Below are positions 1 to 8,150 of a DNA stretch of 64,000 nt, one piece after another (position 1 is the stretch's first letter; the number at the start of each line of letters is the position of its first letter). The stretch is from Lawsonella sp012842085 (lineage in GTDB: Bacteria > Actinomycetota > Actinomycetes > Mycobacteriales > Mycobacteriaceae): the NCBI GenBank assembly GCA_036749735.1, contig DAINXV010000001.1, forward strand, positions 868,001-932,000, given 5' to 3'. The position numbers and the translations under genes were made by a program. A model generated the notes under the pieces. It was not told where the DNA came from and did no database searches. It saw nothing but the letters and a program-made list of their open reading frames with translations.

Positions 1-1068
1 TTCGTTGGCAGGACGGGTACTACCAAGAGCAGCGCACAGTATAAAGCCAACCACAATCATCACGACCGGAAGGGCTGCGCCCACAAGGCCGAGAGCGGGG
101 ACTGCAAGAACAAGCGCGATAGCGCCAGCAATAGCGCCAGCGATACCGCCAACAACTACTGCGGGAACAACCATCACGGCAATACCAGCACCGGTCAGAA
201 GAATGAATCCGACAATACCGGCGACGATAATGCCAATCGAGCTACCCACTGCCAGCAGGAATAGCGGAGAAAGAATCACGAATAGTACACCAAAGATTAT
301 TGCTGCAACGGCACCGGGAGGACCGAATCCTGATGCGAGAACTATCAATGTAATGCCGCCCGCAAGGAAAGCAAGTCCGAACAGTATCGAGAAGAACAGT
401 CCAGCGCCACCGGCCAGCAATGCTGCACCGAAGGCGAAGAATCCGGCTGCAGCACCACCGATAAGGCCTGCGCCCAGAATCGGCAGTCCGGGCACGGCTG
501 CTACTGCGAGGGCAATCACTGCGGCAACTGCCACACCGGCCACAACACCCAAGACGGGGGCAACCGGGAAGGCGAAGAGCCCAACAGTAAAGAGGATACG
601 GAAGTAGTCGTTTTTCCAGGCTTCGCTATTGCGGAGGCCTTTAATGGGGGATGCCAACACTTCACTAACAGAAGCAAGGGCGTCCTCGATACCTTTCCAG
701 AAGCCGTCGAAGTCGTCACCAATGTTGTTCAGGTTGGACTTCTCTTCAGGCTCGGCGGTTTCTTCCGAAAGAGTGTTGAAGATAGCGGGAGTTGCTACCT
801 CGGGTTGCAGAACATTCTGAATACCGGTTTTGGAGAGAATGTCGCGGCCGGCCATGGTAATGCTGTCGGCCAAGAATTTAAGAACATCGCTAGAGGATGG
901 AACTGCCGGGTTTTCGGCAGGAGTTTCGAACTCAATTGCGGGAACTGAAATGGCTAGGTCAGGTTTGCTTAGCTCCGGGGCGGGTGCCGCAGCAGCGGTA
1001 GCAACACCGCTGCCCAGGCCAATTGCCGCGGCTAGACAAGCAATCCCAGCAGCAAAACGTGCTTTCAA
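1..1068 (-). CDS. Secreted/membrane protein of unknown function (3' end cut by window edge)
   Basis: An open frame runs from a TTG start at 1068 on the minus strand to the left window edge (356 residues seen, no stop). TTG is chosen because AAGGA lies seven bases upstream and the following residues form a good signal peptide (about 1-26, Lys/Arg start, Ala-rich core ending in TAAAA). After a polar stretch of about 120 residues (signal-peptide end to about residue 150) the chain becomes almost wholly hydrophobic and Gly/Ala/Val-rich from about residue 155 to the edge, enough for several membrane spans. I recognise no family. The overlapping plus-strand frame at 5-607 is Thr/Pro/Ala-rich nonsense typical of a shadow. 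Alternative: a very hydrophobic secreted antigen-like protein. Confidence 0.7.
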   Translation of the reverse strand, partial: MKARFAAGIACLAAAIGLGSGVATAAAAPAPELSKPDLAISVPAIEFETPAENPAVPSSSDVLKFLADSITMAGRDILSKTGIQNVLQPEVATPAIFNTLSEETAEPEEKSNLNNIGDDFDGFWKGIEDALASVSEVLASPIKGLRNSEAWKNDYFRILFTVGLFAFPVAPVLGVVAGVAVAAVIALAVAAVPGLPILGAGLIGGAAAGFFAFGAALLAGGAGLFFSILFGLAFLAGGITLIVLASGFGPPGAVAAIIFGVLFVILSPLFLLAVGSSIGIIVAGIVGFILLTGAGIAVMVVPAVVVGGIAGAIAGAIALVLAVPALGLVGAALPVVMIVVGFILCAALGSTRPANE

Positions 1069-1265
1069 TTAAGGATCCTTACAATATCGGCAGCAGGCCA
1101 CGAAAGACCATGTAGCCAGCGCAGAGACCTGCCGAAAGTTAGAGTAGGTCGAGTCAATTTTAGCAGATGAATTTAAAAAGGCCAGTTAGTTCAGGAACAG
1201 TTTAAAATGTTCTTAACCAGCGTTAATGAAGACCGGTTCAAGTTGTGATTTATTACTACAACTAC

Positions 1266-2252
1266 CTACTCAACTTTGTAAAGATCCGGATCAATTTGCG
1301 GATCCGCATACACCATACGTGGCAGAGCTTTCTGGCCCTTCTTCACTAGGCGCTCCACTTCAGCCAAGTACTCTGGGTCGATCCGCCACTGGCCATTCAC
1401 CGACACAGTAGGAATCGTCGGCACTACTTCCTGGCGCAAGCTCATGGCGGCCAAACCAACGTAGCCACCATTGAAGCGGTTCAAATCCACGGCAGCGTTA
1501 ATACCGGGGACGCGCCCAGTGCTGGTGTACTGCCAGATTTTCCAGTTAGTCCAACCACCGGGCAGCGGCGTCGTCGGTCCATCCTTCCCGTTGTAGTCAG
1601 CAAGCCACAGCGGGGCGAAACTAAACAGGGGAGTGTTCCGCATCGCAGTCCGCCAAAAGTACGGATAGGTGTAGATCATGGAGTTGGTGCCGCAGCGAAT
1701 GTTCAGCGTGCTCAGGAACACTGCCGTCCAGGCATGCAGCAGAATTGGTCCCAGGCCACCAGTGATTTCCAGGTCCAACACCGGAGGCATATCCAGTGGA
1801 TTGTTCTGGCATTGAATAGTGTCCGCGTAGTGCAAAGCCTGCAGGACGGGGCTCTGGTCGGGGCGCCCATAATGGTAGGTGCCAATAATCATGGCGCTGC
1901 GCCGGGCCTCGTCGCGGTTCTGGCGGAAGTAGGGGTTCGTGTAGTGGGTGCCTTCAGTGGCTTTGATCAGTGCGAAACTGTAGCCATTGAGGCGCACCCG
2001 CTTCCAGTCCACGCGGGAACCGAAGGGATGTTGGTGGCTAGCTACGTCAACCCCTTTGGGACGCAAGTCTAGTGCGTGGGAGGGGGAAACGGACGTAACA
2101 ATGCCGCCTAAGAGTGTGAGGCTTGTGGCGGCGGCGATTATTTTGCGGCGACGCGATTGGGGGGAAGGCCGCTTTGGCGACTTTTGTGCGGGCGCTTGGG
2201 GCTCGTAGCGGTGTGGGAGAGCACGCCCGGCATTAAACCTGGTGTTACTCAT
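1266..2252 (-). CDS. Secreted GH25-family lysozyme (peptidoglycan muramidase)
   Basis: The 328-residue product resembles glycoside hydrolase family 25 muramidases, which cleave the MurNAc-GlcNAc bond of peptidoglycan. Seen: a long basic N-terminus, a signal-like hydrophobic segment at about residues 40-60, then the family landmarks GVDVASHQ (first catalytic Asp strand), FALIKATEGTHYTNPYF, GTYHYGRPD, PPVLDLEITGG (acidic active-site pair) and a C-terminal WQYTSTGRVPG with VDLNRF. I start at the Met of MSNTRF (2252); an upstream extension to 2333 is possible but adds hydrophobic residues out of keeping with the basic N-terminus. It is divergent from the gene at 2446. Likely role: wall remodelling or lysis of competitors, outside the membrane. 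Confidence 0.88.
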   Translation of the reverse strand: MSNTRFNAGRALPHRYEPQAPAQKSPKRPSPQSRRRKIIAAATSLTLLGGIVTSVSPSHALDLRPKGVDVASHQHPFGSRVDWKRVRLNGYSFALIKATEGTHYTNPYFRQNRDEARRSAMIIGTYHYGRPDQSPVLQALHYADTIQCQNNPLDMPPVLDLEITGGLGPILLHAWTAVFLSTLNIRCGTNSMIYTYPYFWRTAMRNTPLFSFAPLWLADYNGKDGPTTPLPGGWTNWKIWQYTSTGRVPGINAAVDLNRFNGGYVGLAAMSLRQEVVPTIPTVSVNGQWRIDPEYLAEVERLVKKGQKALPRMVYADPQIDPDLYKVE

Positions 2253-2445
2253 GTTGCCATTGTAACCCAGTGTGACTAATAAATCACCCGTAAAAAGGCA
2301 ATTAAACACAATGAAGCTTAAAAAAATTGCCAAAACAGAATTCGGCCATTGTTAACAAGCACTTGCCGGGTCCTAAAAACCATCATTAGGCTGAATATAA
2401 CTGTCATGTTCTTGTCACGCCATACCCCAAAAGGTGAAACGGTTT

Positions 2446-3810
2446 ATGGACGCAGCTAAGAAGCCCTTCAAAGAGAAGATCAAGGAAAGCCGCCCGCTTC
2501 CCGACAAATTCTGGAAATCGGCAATGGTGGCGCTGCCACTCGTGCTTTACCTTGTTGTGGCCATTGTTGTCCCCATTGCGCAAAAGGGCGACTACTGCTT
2601 CAACTCGGCCTCCGATGCCGGAGCCGATGGGCACTGCGTACCCGGATCCAGCATGGCCGGAGCTATTGGGGGTGTTGCAGGTGGTGACGGTAGTGCCACC
2701 GGCGAGATGCGGGATGAAGGCGAACTGCAGCCCGGTATTGACTGGGATTCCCTTATGCAGCAGGAACTCGAGCGGGGTGGGCTGGACGGAAGTCTCTCTG
2801 CCACGCTCCTCGCGCAGAAAGCCTTTGAAGAGGAACTGCGCCGCCAAGGTTTGGACCCGGACGGTAACCCCATCCCAGGTGCTGCCCAAAACATTCCCGA
2901 ACCGGACGACACCACGGTGGGCGGCTCCGATACTCCTACCGCTCCGGGTGGGGAACTAGAAATCATCAACCCAGGTGAGGACTCCATCTATGGCAGCGGC
3001 AGCTATAGCAGCGCCGCCACCGGCGATCCAACCGATCCCGAGAATGCTGCAAACACCGTCAACCTAAGTTTCGCCCTGCGGGAAGCACTCCTGACCGCCA
3101 CCGAGCCTGGTCCGGATGCCACCCCGGAGGAGAAAGAGGAATGGGCGAAGCGGCAGCAGAACCGCGCCCAGGATCTCGCTGCCGTTAACGCAGACGGCAC
3201 CCTCGGCGATGCGGCGGAAGGCGAAACCGGCATCACTCCCTTCACCGCCGATTTTCTGGCAGCCCTCTTGGGCCTCGTCTCCGACAATCTGGTGGGTGTG
3301 GAAGCCGTCCAACCGGTGCAGCAAAACGGCGACACTGCCACCGCCAAACTGGGGCTGATCTTCTTCGGTGACGTTCCCGTCGAGACGGATCTGGAGCTCA
3401 CTTTCGTGTGGTCCAATGGCCGCTGGATGCTCGCCCAATCCATGTCCTGCAGCATTGTGGAAAGTCTGGGCGTTACGTGCCCGGACTGGTTGCGCGAGCT
3501 GAATAAGCGCACCAAGGCGGGACAGATGGCAAATGATGCAACAGAATCGGCCGCCGCAGAAGAAGCCACCTGTGGCCTAAAAGAAAAGCTGGCGGGAATT
3601 ATTGCCACAGAAGATAAGGCCAAGTCACGCTTCACCAAGTCGACTGTGCGACCAAAAACGCTGGCAGGAGCCGTCGAGATCGGAAACAAGCTCCGCACCA
3701 CCGGGTTGCGGAAACTCCAACAGTCGATCCGTGCCGGCACTGTGCAACTTCAAGTAGCGACCATTCAGGACGCGCTGCGGCTTTTCCTGCCGAAGGAATA
3801 TCCGTTCTGA
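2446..3810 (+). CDS. Membrane-anchored protein of unknown function with large acidic exterior
   Basis: 454 residues if started at ATG 2446, which has AAAAGGTGA eight bases upstream; a GTG at 2434 lies inside that ribosome site, so I reject it. One membrane span at about residues 26-46 follows a basic N-terminus, then a low-complexity acidic/Gly-rich linker to about residue 190. A folded segment near residues 270-350 ends in a strand pair containing ELTFVWSNGRWMLAQS, which loosely resembles the NTF2-like domain of the secreted antigen Mtb12 (inference from pattern only). The C-terminal 100 residues are basic. The next gene follows after 62 bases on the same strand, so the two are probably cotranscribed. 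No function is assigned. Confidence 0.75.
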   Translation: MDAAKKPFKEKIKESRPLPDKFWKSAMVALPLVLYLVVAIVVPIAQKGDYCFNSASDAGADGHCVPGSSMAGAIGGVAGGDGSATGEMRDEGELQPGIDWDSLMQQELERGGLDGSLSATLLAQKAFEEELRRQGLDPDGNPIPGAAQNIPEPDDTTVGGSDTPTAPGGELEIINPGEDSIYGSGSYSSAATGDPTDPENAANTVNLSFALREALLTATEPGPDATPEEKEEWAKRQQNRAQDLAAVNADGTLGDAAEGETGITPFTADFLAALLGLVSDNLVGVEAVQPVQQNGDTATAKLGLIFFGDVPVETDLELTFVWSNGRWMLAQSMSCSIVESLGVTCPDWLRELNKRTKAGQMANDATESAAAEEATCGLKEKLAGIIATEDKAKSRFTKSTVRPKTLAGAVEIGNKLRTTGLRKLQQSIRAGTVQLQVATIQDALRLFLPKEYPF

Positions 3811-3872
3811 TCCGGACAGACTCCAGCTCGCGCATATAAAATAGGGCAAACGCGAGAAATTGGAGGATAGCC

Positions 3873-4415
3873 GTGGCTACCAAGCAAAACAACCCTTTTG
3901 AAGCAGGTCCAGAAGCCGACGCCAACAAACCCGGCGCCATCCATTACATGGTGCCGCTTGACCTACCGTCACCCACAGTTCCTTGGAGCCATGAAATGGC
4001 CGATCATTTGAAGCCCGAGGAACCAGACCCGGATCGCAACTTTATTGCCTGCGTGCTCGACAACACTTTTAGCAAGTTCATGGCCCAGCGCTACGGACAG
4101 ATTGTCTACAGCGTGCTCCTCGGACTGGTGGTCCTCATCTGGATTATCGCCAGCATTGTGGCTTTAGTGTTTGCCCTGTCCGACCACATTATCTTTATTG
4201 CTTTCGTGGCTGTCGTCCTCTTAGGCCCCATTGTTTTCGTGCTGCCAATGGTGTTAACAATTAGGACACTTTTCGAGTTCGTTATTGCAGGGCTGGTGAC
4301 GGCACAGAACACCACACGTCTGGTGCGGATGCAGGAAGAATACATGAAGCACCCCCGCGTTATGGCTGAAGTTCCCTTGGAGGAAATGGAAGTTCCGGAA
4401 GAACCCACCGAGTAA
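3873..4415 (+). CDS. Small two-span membrane protein, unknown
   Basis: 180 residues starting at GTG 3873, supported by GGAGGA five bases upstream. The N-terminal 75 residues are polar and Pro/Asp-rich, followed by two long hydrophobic segments at about 78-105 and 108-132 joined by a short turn, and a charged C-terminal tail rich in Glu and Pro (EVPLEEMEVPEEP). It follows the single-span protein at 2446 by 62 bases, so they may form an envelope pair. I recognise no family; the hairpin topology would leave both termini in the cytoplasm. Confidence 0.75.
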   Translation: MATKQNNPFEAGPEADANKPGAIHYMVPLDLPSPTVPWSHEMADHLKPEEPDPDRNFIACVLDNTFSKFMAQRYGQIVYSVLLGLVVLIWIIASIVALVFALSDHIIFIAFVAVVLLGPIVFVLPMVLTIRTLFEFVIAGLVTAQNTTRLVRMQEEYMKHPRVMAEVPLEEMEVPEEPTE

Positions 4416-4466
4416 GCTCCCCAAAACTGGCCACAGCCTGCACAAATGTAATTTAGACTAGAGAGC

Positions 4467-6263
4467 ATGAAGCGACCTAAAAAATCTTTTCGTGCTCTCC
4501 TTAGTCTGGGTTTCAGTGCTGCCCTCGCGCTCTCGCTACTGGGTGGAACCCCCGCTCAGGCCGCTCCCACCACCCTGCCCGGCGCGGCCGGTCCTGCTCG
4601 CACAGTGGACTGGAACCCGCACGCCTCCTGGACCGAGCACTATATCGTCACCAAAGACCGAACTACCCTCCACGCCGATGTGCTGCGGCCTAAGCACCTG
4701 AAGCCGACCGACAAAACACCGGTCATTGCGGTGGTGAGCCCCTACGTGAACCACTTCACTGACCAGGGGCTTTTGGGTGCCCTGAACGGATCCGGAATCC
4801 CCAACCCGCTCGCCAAGGCCCAACCTCGCGACCGTTTCGCGGATGTGGTGAACGGTGCGAAACTCCTTGAAGCCGGATACACGTTTATGTTGGTGGATCT
4901 GCGTGGCAACGGTGGCTCCACCGGCTGCCTCGACTTTGGTGGTCCGGGCGAGCAGCAGGATGTGGTGACGGCAGTGGAGTGGGCTGCCAGCCAGCCCTGG
5001 TCCAACGGCAAAGTGGGCCTCTACGGCAAGTCCTACGATGGTGCCACCGCGTTGCAAGGTGTGGCGAACCGTCCCAAGGGGCTTAAAGCCGCCATCGCCA
5101 TGGAACCCATGTACGACACCTACACGTACCTGTTCCACAATGGCGTCCCCTACTACAACGCCCTCTTCATGGGCTCCTGGTACAACCAGATTGCGGCCAC
5201 TCCCGGTCTGCTCACCGACAGTCCGGAATACTTGCAAAACAGTCTCTGGACTGCCACAAATCCAATGTGCATGGTGAAGAACCAGCTGGACCAGTATGAC
5301 GACAACCCCGATTCGCCCTACTGGCAGAAACGTCGCTTCGTGTCGCGGGTCAACAAGTCCCCCATCCCGCTTTTTGTTATCCAAGGGTTCATTGAGGACA
5401 ACACCCGCGCTGACGGACTCGTCACCCTCCTGCGAAACCGCAAAGCACCCACCCGCGCCTGGCTGGGCATGTGGGAGCATATTCGCGGAAACGACACCAC
5501 TGATGACGGCCGCCTGATGATTGGCCGCACTGGCTGGTATAAGGAGGTACGCGACTTTTTCGACCACTATCTGATGGACAAGCCGCTGAAGGGCTACCCG
5601 AACATTATTGTGCAAGACAACACGGGTGCGTGGCGCGGCCAAGAAGCCTGGCCCAACACCGACCCGGACACCACCTCGGTGTGGACAGTGCACGGGCCGA
5701 AAGGCACCGTGGAGGATAAGGGTCTTGCTATTGGCGCCAACACCACCACCGGTGGGGGTAGCCTCCCGCCCGCGTTGGGTCTGCCGCTGAATAGCAGCAA
5801 CCCGGGAATCTGGAAGATTGGGGCACCGCTGAAGCGGGATATGCGGATTAGTGGCCACGTGAGTGTGTGGGCTTTAGCCGACTATGCGCCTCAGGATCGT
5901 AGCCAAAGCACCAGCTTGGTGGCGGATCTTTACGATGTTGCCCCGAATGGGGACGTGATCCTAATCCAGCGGGGTGCCATCAAGGTGACGCCCGGTAAGA
6001 AGATGCTGAAGTTCAATACTTTCGCCACGGACTGGTTGCTTCGTAAAGGGCACCAGTTGGCTATTCGCTTCGTCAACACCAACACCGAAGTCTATTTCCA
6101 TGTGCCGCAAGGCGACGACATCAAGATTCTGGACAGTCGCCTGTACCTGCCGATCGATAATGCGAAGTATCGCAAGACGCATGGCGGGAACCCCACCTAC
6201 TGGGAGGACTACATGAAAGAGACAGGCCACTACCCGGGCCCATGGCCCGTGGTTGGGATCTAG
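4467..6263 (+). CDS. Secreted CocE/NonD (X-Pro dipeptidyl-peptidase type) serine hydrolase
   Basis: 598 residues with a classical signal peptide (MKRPKKSFRA, hydrophobic core, TPAQAAP at about 28-33). The alpha/beta-hydrolase part shows the nucleophile elbow GKSYDG with Ser189, the motif LVDLRGNGGSTG typical of the CocE/X-Pro peptidase S15 family, a possible catalytic His region at GMWEHIRGND, and a C-terminal jelly-roll domain (RDMRISGHVSVW onward). Family members cleave X-Pro dipeptides or acyl esters such as cocaine esters; which one cannot be told here. The secreted location suits scavenging of host peptides or esters. It converges on the GalT-like gene with only 28 bases between stops. 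Confidence 0.85.
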   Translation: MKRPKKSFRALLSLGFSAALALSLLGGTPAQAAPTTLPGAAGPARTVDWNPHASWTEHYIVTKDRTTLHADVLRPKHLKPTDKTPVIAVVSPYVNHFTDQGLLGALNGSGIPNPLAKAQPRDRFADVVNGAKLLEAGYTFMLVDLRGNGGSTGCLDFGGPGEQQDVVTAVEWAASQPWSNGKVGLYGKSYDGATALQGVANRPKGLKAAIAMEPMYDTYTYLFHNGVPYYNALFMGSWYNQIAATPGLLTDSPEYLQNSLWTATNPMCMVKNQLDQYDDNPDSPYWQKRRFVSRVNKSPIPLFVIQGFIEDNTRADGLVTLLRNRKAPTRAWLGMWEHIRGNDTTDDGRLMIGRTGWYKEVRDFFDHYLMDKPLKGYPNIIVQDNTGAWRGQEAWPNTDPDTTSVWTVHGPKGTVEDKGLAIGANTTTGGGSLPPALGLPLNSSNPGIWKIGAPLKRDMRISGHVSVWALADYAPQDRSQSTSLVADLYDVAPNGDVILIQRGAIKVTPGKKMLKFNTFATDWLLRKGHQLAIRFVNTNTEVYFHVPQGDDIKILDSRLYLPIDNAKYRKTHGGNPTYWEDYMKETGHYPGPWPVVGI

Positions 6264-6291
6264 CGCAGTACGGCGCTAGCTGAGTTCGGCG

Positions 6292-7569
6292 TTAGCTTAA
6301 TTCGAGGCCTTCTGCGAGGCGGCCTTCGTCTGCCAGCTGGTGGAGACGGGGGCCGACCTTGTCGCGCAACGACCACGGATCAATGGTGTTCAGGTAGATG
6401 CCGGTAGCACCCTCGAAACCAGCCAACGTGGTGGTGCGCCACTTCAGCACAATATGCCACGGAATGCGGGCGTCAGTAGCGGGGATGCCAATCGGGCGGG
6501 TGTACCACTCCTCATTCACTGGAATGGCGGCGCCGGTGGCGGCATGGCAGGCGTGCAGCACATCGGAAAGGCCGCGCAGCTGCTCATCATCCAGCTCCCA
6601 AGGATGCAGTCTTTCGTACTTGCTGTACAGCTCCAGGCTGGGGTAGCGGTGTCCGTAGCTGGCGTAAGCGAAAGCGTGATCGTTCTCCATCAAAATAAGG
6701 TTGTTTTCTTCCGCAAACTTGTAGCCATACAGTTCGTAAAGATCCGGGGTGCGGTGCAGGCGGGCAAACTCGCGGGACGCCTTCGACGGCAGCTGGTCGA
6801 TCGCCACAATCTGCTTATGCAGGTGGTCGAAGCTGGCCCCGGCCGGACGCAGCCAGTTTTGGAAAACACTGACGTAGCGGGCGTGCGGGTTCTCCATATA
6901 TTGCTGGTATTGCGCCATCGTGGAGAGCTTCATGTACGCAAAGTGCTCATCTGGCGTCAAGTCCCCCGACGCACACAGGTCGGCAGTAGTGGTGGCGTCA
7001 TCTCGGTAGTGCTTCTTCGCAACAACCACATCGTGGCAGCCCCCGAAGAACGCCTCCGATGCCTCCAGTAGCTGGTCGGAGGTGAAATCCGGAACATCCT
7101 GGGGATCGCACTTGTGGTGGGCCTGCCACACAGTGGACACCAGGTCGGTGATGTGGGCGTGGCCGGTGGGGTCCATCAGATAGCGTTCCTGGTGCTCGCG
7201 AGCACGCTTGCTGATCTGATAGTTGTGGTTGGTTTTCCAATAATCCAGGGACACAATCTCAAAAAGGTTCCCAATAAGCCGCACGTCAGCTGGGTTGGCT
7301 TGGGCTTCATCCAGCAGAAGCTCCTTCTCCAGCTTGCCGTTGGTGATGCGCATCTTTTCGGGAGTTGTCTTCCGATAATTCTGGGTACAGAAATCGCATG
7401 TGTAACGGTTGGCACCATCCTTTAAAGGTTGGGACGCCGGAAGGTAGTTCGGCAGGGGACGGTTGGCCCGCCCCGGAACAGTCCACACTTCGGTGCCGGT
7501 GAACGGATTGAGCTGTTTTACGGTGCCGTCAGCGAGACGCTGCAACGGATTAATCTCTGGAGTAATCAC
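6292..7569 (-). CDS. DUF4921-family GalT/HIT-superfamily nucleotidyltransferase-like protein
   Basis: 425 residues resembling the actinobacterial DUF4921 proteins related to galactose-1-phosphate uridylyltransferase. Seen: a zinc-type Cys pair C58-x-x-C61 (YTCDFCTQNY), a conserved GCHDVVVAKKHY stretch, and near residue 248 the motif SFDHLHKQIVA. The last takes the place of the HPHxQ active site of GalT, in which a His is transiently uridylylated. Substrate is unknown. The start ATG at 7569 lies 155 bases from the divergent S4 gene. No sugar genes flank it, so a role in galactose use is not supported by context. Confidence 0.75.
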   Translation of the reverse strand: MITPEINPLQRLADGTVKQLNPFTGTEVWTVPGRANRPLPNYLPASQPLKDGANRYTCDFCTQNYRKTTPEKMRITNGKLEKELLLDEAQANPADVRLIGNLFEIVSLDYWKTNHNYQISKRAREHQERYLMDPTGHAHITDLVSTVWQAHHKCDPQDVPDFTSDQLLEASEAFFGGCHDVVVAKKHYRDDATTTADLCASGDLTPDEHFAYMKLSTMAQYQQYMENPHARYVSVFQNWLRPAGASFDHLHKQIVAIDQLPSKASREFARLHRTPDLYELYGYKFAEENNLILMENDHAFAYASYGHRYPSLELYSKYERLHPWELDDEQLRGLSDVLHACHAATGAAIPVNEEWYTRPIGIPATDARIPWHIVLKWRTTTLAGFEGATGIYLNTIDPWSLRDKVGPRLHQLADEGRLAEGLELS

Positions 7570-7712
7570 ACTTTAAATGTATCGCTCCCGGCGCGCATAT
7601 GTAGGGGATTGCGCGGCTAAGCACCCACGGAGCCTCACTGAGTGCCCACCGAGTGTACAGCCCTGCATCTAGCTTGGCGTATAGCTTGGAATCCCCTGCA
7701 AGCGGCTTTCGC

Positions 7713-7724
7713 TATCCTGAAAGT
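7713..7724 (+). promoter_or_regulatory. -10 element of a probable leaderless promoter for the S4 gene
   Basis: TATCCT at 7713-7718 sits six bases before the ATG at 7725 and no ribosome-binding site is present. That spacing puts the transcript start at or next to the ATG, as in the leaderless mRNAs common in Mycobacteriales. A possible -35 (TTGGAA, 7686-7691) is 21 bases upstream, longer than ideal. Confidence 0.45.
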
Positions 7725-7958
7725 ATGCAGGATGTTGAAATTCGTGACGAGATGATTCGTCTAGGCCAATTTTTGAAGCTTGCCGGAGCTGTTGAATCCG
7801 GCGCGATGGCCAAAGAAGTAATTGCTGTAGGCCTCGTCTATGTGAACGGGGACGTGTGTACCGCCCGCGGAAAACAGCTGCACGAGGGGGATATTGTGGC
7901 ACTTGACGGAGAGATCACCGTCTCAGGCAAAGTGGAAGAGTATCGCGTCACACATTAA
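7725..7958 (+). CDS. S4-domain RNA-binding protein (YaaA/RlbA-like)
   Basis: 77 residues, nearly all one S4 RNA-binding fold: IRLGQFLKLAGAVESG followed by AKEVIAVGLVYVNGD and RGKQLHEGDIVALDG, the standard alpha-L layout of small S4 proteins that bind structured RNA. I start at ATG 7725 (MQDVEIRDE), not at the upstream in-frame codon at 7653, because only the shorter form matches the family and the preceding sequence looks like a promoter. The cellular partner, probably ribosomal RNA, is inferred from the family. Confidence 0.85.
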   Translation: MQDVEIRDEMIRLGQFLKLAGAVESGAMAKEVIAVGLVYVNGDVCTARGKQLHEGDIVALDGEITVSGKVEEYRVTH

Positions 7959-8001
7959 ATGTGGCAACATGTTTCCGCTAAAACCGCAGTTGAGCAGCTT
8001 A

Positions 8002-8015
8002 TTCGATATATCGAA
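8002..8015. promoter_or_regulatory. 14-bp perfect palindrome, candidate operator
   Basis: TTCGATATATCGAA is fully self-complementary and lies about 135 bases before the gabD2 start in an intergenic stretch. Such a site would suit a dimeric regulator binding DNA. No regulator gene lies beside it, so the assignment is only a suggestion. Confidence 0.3.
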
Positions 8016-8058
8016 ATCGGCTTGGTGAACTAAAGGAATAATCCCTCTGTGAACTGCG

Positions 8059-8140
8059 TTACACAATGTAGATGACTTTGCAAAAGAGGCCTCATCCGCC
8101 GCTCTTGCAAACACCAATAACCATCCCGACCATTGTGTAA
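8059..8140 (+). promoter_or_regulatory. Nested inverted repeats in the gabD2 leader
   Basis: TTACACAATG (8059-8068) is perfectly inverted as CATTGTGTAA (8131-8140). Inside it, TTTGCAA plus AGAGGC (8077-8090) pairs with GCTCTTGCAAA (8101-8111) with small bulges. The right outer arm ends in the first two bases of the AAGGA ribosome site (8139-8143) of the next gene, so a folded transcript could hide that site. It could equally be a DNA operator. Confidence 0.4.
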
Positions 8141-8150
8141 GGACGAAATG

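Noticed and set aside
5..607. Plus-strand 200-residue frame at the left edge
   Set aside because: Thr/Pro/Ala/Arg repeats of shadow type; the opposite strand gives a signal peptide and membrane segments with a proper ribosome site.
4536..5858. 440-residue minus-strand frame over the CocE-type gene
   Set aside because: No recognisable domain and poor composition, while the plus strand shows a full hydrolase with active-site motifs.
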